From Pseudoips prasinana (lineage: Eukaryota; Arthropoda; Insecta; Lepidoptera; Nolidae): a stretch of 64,000 nt of DNA. The position numbers and the translations under genes are program-made. The notes below the pieces were generated by a model that worked only from the letters and a program-made list of their open reading frames with translations, was not told the origin of the DNA and did not search any database. Each line of letters opens with the position of its first letter. Position 1 is the stretch's first letter. The stretch is taken from contig OX621237.1 in the NCBI GenBank assembly GCA_951640165.1, positions 1,550,001-1,614,000 of the forward strand, read 5' to 3'. Of this stretch, positions 61,086 to 64,000 are shown piece after piece.

Positions 61086-62328
61086 TCAGTTTTTTTACGT
61101 ATAGTTACGGTAACGGACCTCTTAAACTAGATAATTTCCTTGTGAATCCTAAGATTATTATTTTTAATTACTTTTTTATTGACCTTACTAGTGACTTCTG
61201 AAGGATTCAGGAGTAGTTCTAATCGCAGTTAAAGCCTATCAGTGACATAAATTATTGAGGTAACCAGGTGGTTGGAAAACATTACTAATATTACTGCTAG
61301 TATTAAAACATTCCGTATTATTAAATAGTTTTTATTCTCTTAAAATATCGGGATATTTGGTTTGGTTGGCAGTTCACATAACCGAACCATTTTAGTAGTA
61401 ATATGGTTCTGTGTTTTTATATTTTTACGTGGAATAATCCCACCGTGGATTGCCACTGGGTGATACGAAAGGCTATGTCGGACTCTCAGCTGGGAGTCCA
61501 ATAAACTCTGTAACCAGAGGTACCGTCTATATAGACAGTACAGCCAACTTCAGAGCAGACCAAGGGATTTGCTCAGCCATTAGCCGTAGTCCGGACAGGT
61601 GCTGGCCCGTTTTTTAGTGAGCCCCGCTACAGTCTTTTCCCCCTTCTAATAAGTCACGAGAAATAACTCACCACCTCATTGGCTAAAATAACTATAAACT
61701 TCAGGAAGAAAATCCTCCGTACAAAACATTAAGCAACAAACCCCAAATACAGAAATAGATCAACCTTAACAGCACGATCCGGTACCGCAACCAACGAACC
61801 ATATTAACATAATAAGCACAAACAAAAAAAAATCATATTAATATTTGTAAGAAGGGTTGGCATTCCTGTGGGATCAAAGAAGGCGCGAAACTCCTCGAAG
61901 AAGCTAGTAGGAAATGAAACGGGGATATGTAAATTATGTCAAAGCGTCATCTGTTGGGGTAACCGTAAAATAAGGAGGCTGATTGTCTACTCAAATATAC
62001 ATATTTCATAATGTGAAGGCTCTTTGTCTTTAGTGTTTGTTTGGGAGTTTTAACGACTTCTTGGTTATGAAAAAAGGGTTGGCGATGTTTTATTGCTTAT
62101 TCAGTGCACTGAGCACGTAGTTCAGGATATTGGGCGGTTAGATTGTCATTTTACCTGTTTACCAACATGGGATTTATGATCATATAGAAATTGTATACAT
62201 ACTACACAAAAACGATTTCACTTAATATACAACTGAGAACTAAATTGTAAAAACAAAAACTTATTGCGAAATCTTGCCTGTGTGAGGGTTGAGTGAGAAT
62301 GCTGGCAGCGTTGCTACAATAATAATTA
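61086..62328. other. no gene recognised
   Basis: About 1.2 kb. 61440-61640 is GC-richer (CTGTAACCAGAGGTACCGTC, GTAGTCCGGACAGGTGCTGG) but has no open frame or RNA signature. The rest is AT-rich. Confidence 0.45.
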
Positions 62329-62470
62329 TCCTTACTAATATTATAAATGCGAAAGTAACTCTGTCTGTCGCTTTTCCACGCCAAAACTACTGAACCGATT
62401 TAAATGCAATTTGGTACACCTATAGTCGAGAGCCTGAGGAGGGACATGGGCTAATTTTACTTCTATTACT
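62329..62470 (+). mobile_element. Helitron-2-type 5' end
   Basis: TCCTTACTAATATTATAAAT, GCGAAAGTAACTCTGTCTGT and ACTGAACCGATTTAAATGCA match the usual 5' half. No 3' hairpin or CTAG follows. Confidence 0.55.
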
Positions 62471-62499
62471 TAACCACGAAGGTCAAAAATATCTTTTTA

Positions 62500-62890
62500 T
62501 TATTATTATTATTTTCAAGGAATATACATTATAATCACTATCTTAATAGCATCCAAAAAACCTCTGAGGTTTAAACCGGTTCCATAATGAGTCTCATAAA
62601 TATAATTTACTCACTAACTACATACTGGTAATATACACAAATAATACATAGGTATACGCAAAAGGTAAATTTAACAAAATACATCTCAATGTTTTCATAA
62701 AGATCATCTTTCGATGGAAGCCAGTAAATATTTCTTTAGTTGACTTTTAATATTTGTAATTGTTAAATGACTACAAAGATCTGAGGGCAACTTGTGGGAC
62801 AACGAAACCGGTTGTGCGCTCGCCGTAGATGTTACTGGCGCGCTGCGTACGAAGCCGGCGCGTACAAATAGCCCGGGTGCGTAACAGGAT
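62500..62890 (-). pseudogene. LINE C-terminal tail, CR1-like
   Basis: The minus strand has GLFVRAGFVRSAPVTST, then SHKLPSDLCSHLTITNIKSQ, LKKYL and a stop, as at the end of CR1/Jockey-type reverse transcriptases. An ATT-repeat tail lies at the 3' side (62497-62515). It is clearly diverged from LINE-2. Confidence 0.5.
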
Positions 62891-62994
62891 GTTCGATTAA
62901 GTTTTGTAAAGACTCATAAATTTTTTTTTTTTATTAATATAAAATAAACTTTATTATATTTTAATATTATTAACTTTATTATATAATCTGATCT

Positions 62995-63170
62995 GGGTGG
63001 GAAACGAACGCACGACTTGCGGCGTGAAAGGCAAGCATTTACTAACCACACCAACCGGCATGTCGCGCGTCGTAAGTACATATTATGTTTATCAGTTGTC
63101 TAGTTATCATAGTACATGCTCTGCCTTGATTGGGATGAGATACCAGTGTGTTAGTTGTCCCAAGATATTT
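62995..63170. mobile_element. SINE-B head and tail in opposite orientation
   Basis: 62995-63060 is a reverse head (ACGACTTGCGGCGTGAAAGG). 63085-63170 is a forward 3' body (TATCAGTTGTCTAGTTATCA, TCCCAAGATATT). Confidence 0.55.
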
Positions 63171-63202
63171 ATTTTACACAGTACCACGTTCTTTATTATT
63201 AT

Positions 63203-64000
63203 TCTTTATTGCACACAGAAAACAATAAAAAGAAATACAATTTATGATAGAAAGACATGTACAGTCAACAGCAAAAGTAGATGATCAAAGTCGGATATTC
63301 AATACTAATTATCATAAATTGCGACAAAATAGTGTGGTGGTGAAGAGTATCTAGTTGAAGGTGAACGTGAGTGTTAAGTGTAAAAAATATTAACTGGTGA
63401 AAACTGCCGCCCAATAGCATCATAAACTCAAAACTCAGGTCCGATTTTGATCATCTACTTATGCTGTTGACTGTACATAGGCGAGCTTAACTCAATAATG
63501 AGTTTTCTTACAGCAAACCAAACACAGAGGACAATTTGTTTTACAGAGTAGAACAGTGTACAACATTATCTACTTAAATTAATTCATAAGTGTGAATACC
63601 TACCTACATACTATATTATATCAATACTACATAATAAACAATATACATATACATACATACTATACATAATATTACGATAGGAAATGTGACTTTATTCTTC
63701 TTTTAAAAGTGTCTAGAGACGGACTAGCGCGAATAGAGTGAGGAAGGGAGTTCCAAAGACGCACTGCACGGACGGTGAAGGATCCATCATAGCGACGAGA
63801 ACTGTGTAAAGGATTACGGAGGAGAAGCGAAATAGCTGATCGACAGGGTTTTCCCCTGGGGACTAAGTTCTCAAAGCGTTCATGAAGGTACGTAGGAGAA
63901 TTAGGATTATGAAGGATAGAGTAAAGTAAAGAGAGAATGTGGGAATCTCGACGCCTACGAATAGGCAGCCACTTCAAGCGTGACCGAAATTTTATTATTA
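63203..64000 (-). pseudogene. LINE-2-like reverse transcriptase C-terminal tail, runs off the window
   Basis: The minus-strand frame (from the window edge to 63672) reads LKWLPIRRRRDSHILSLLYS, RERFENL-like, SFTVRAVRLWNSLPHSIRA and TFKRRIKSHFLS. It is the same protein tail as LINE-2 but another subfamily. The 3' untranslated part (63203-63671) contains a 212-bp MITE and ends with GTGCAATAAAGAATAATAA. The 5' part lies beyond the window. Confidence 0.82.
63262..63473. mobile_element. MITE with 34-bp inverted ends in a LINE 3' UTR
   Basis: Ends CAGTCAACAGCAAAAGTAGA and on through GATCAAAGTCGGA, inverted at the right with two mismatches. TA flanks both sides. 212 bp, non-coding. Confidence 0.82.

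Overview
The window is 64 kb of AT-rich eukaryotic DNA with no host gene that I can support. The repeat content points to an insect, most likely a moth or butterfly. The signs are many small Helitrons with CTAG 3' ends, tRNA-headed SINEs, 5'-truncated LINEs and a BEL/Pao LTR retrotransposon. The species is not identifiable from sequence alone. It reads as an intergenic or intronic repeat graveyard in which elements are inserted into one another. Most open frames in it are chance openings or lie opposite LINE coding tails.

Layout. 1-9 kb: a possible piggyBac relic, a broken mariner, foldback elements, RTE-like LINE tails, a tRNA-headed SINE (SINE-C), and a Helitron carrying an inverted-repeat element. 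9-27 kb: Helitrons, LINE tails, SINE-A and SINE-B, a mosaic LINE, a 26-bp minisatellite (14.9 kb), two CR1/Jockey-like LINE ends (16-18 kb) and a SINE inside a MITE (18 kb). 27.3-33.7 kb: a minus-strand BEL/Pao element with two 255-bp terminal repeats that look identical. Its Gag/protease/reverse transcriptase, RNase H and integrase regions are broken by one TGA, one frameshift and an integrase deletion, and its leader is a GC-rich minisatellite. 33.7-48 kb: SINEs of several classes including 5S-rRNA-like ones, a LINE with a 57-bp target duplication, a three-level nest (MITE, SINE, Helitron), and a 66-75 bp tandem array. 48-64 kb: more Helitrons, a sparse stretch (50-53 kb), a cluster of Helitron 3' ends (57.5-57.9 kb), a 173-bp tandem duplication (58.7 kb), a hairpin (59.4 kb) and LINE ends to the window edge.

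No element here looks autonomous, so all would need enzymes supplied from elsewhere. The tRNA-like and 5S-like SINE heads carry internal RNA polymerase III promoters. SINE-R shares its 3' end with the RTE-like LINE and probably uses that LINE's machinery. Several nests can be read exactly because intact relatives of the target lie elsewhere in the window, which gives insertion sites, target duplications and relative ages. Family names (SINE-A, LINE-3 and so on) are labels for this report only; classification is by motif recognition without database search.
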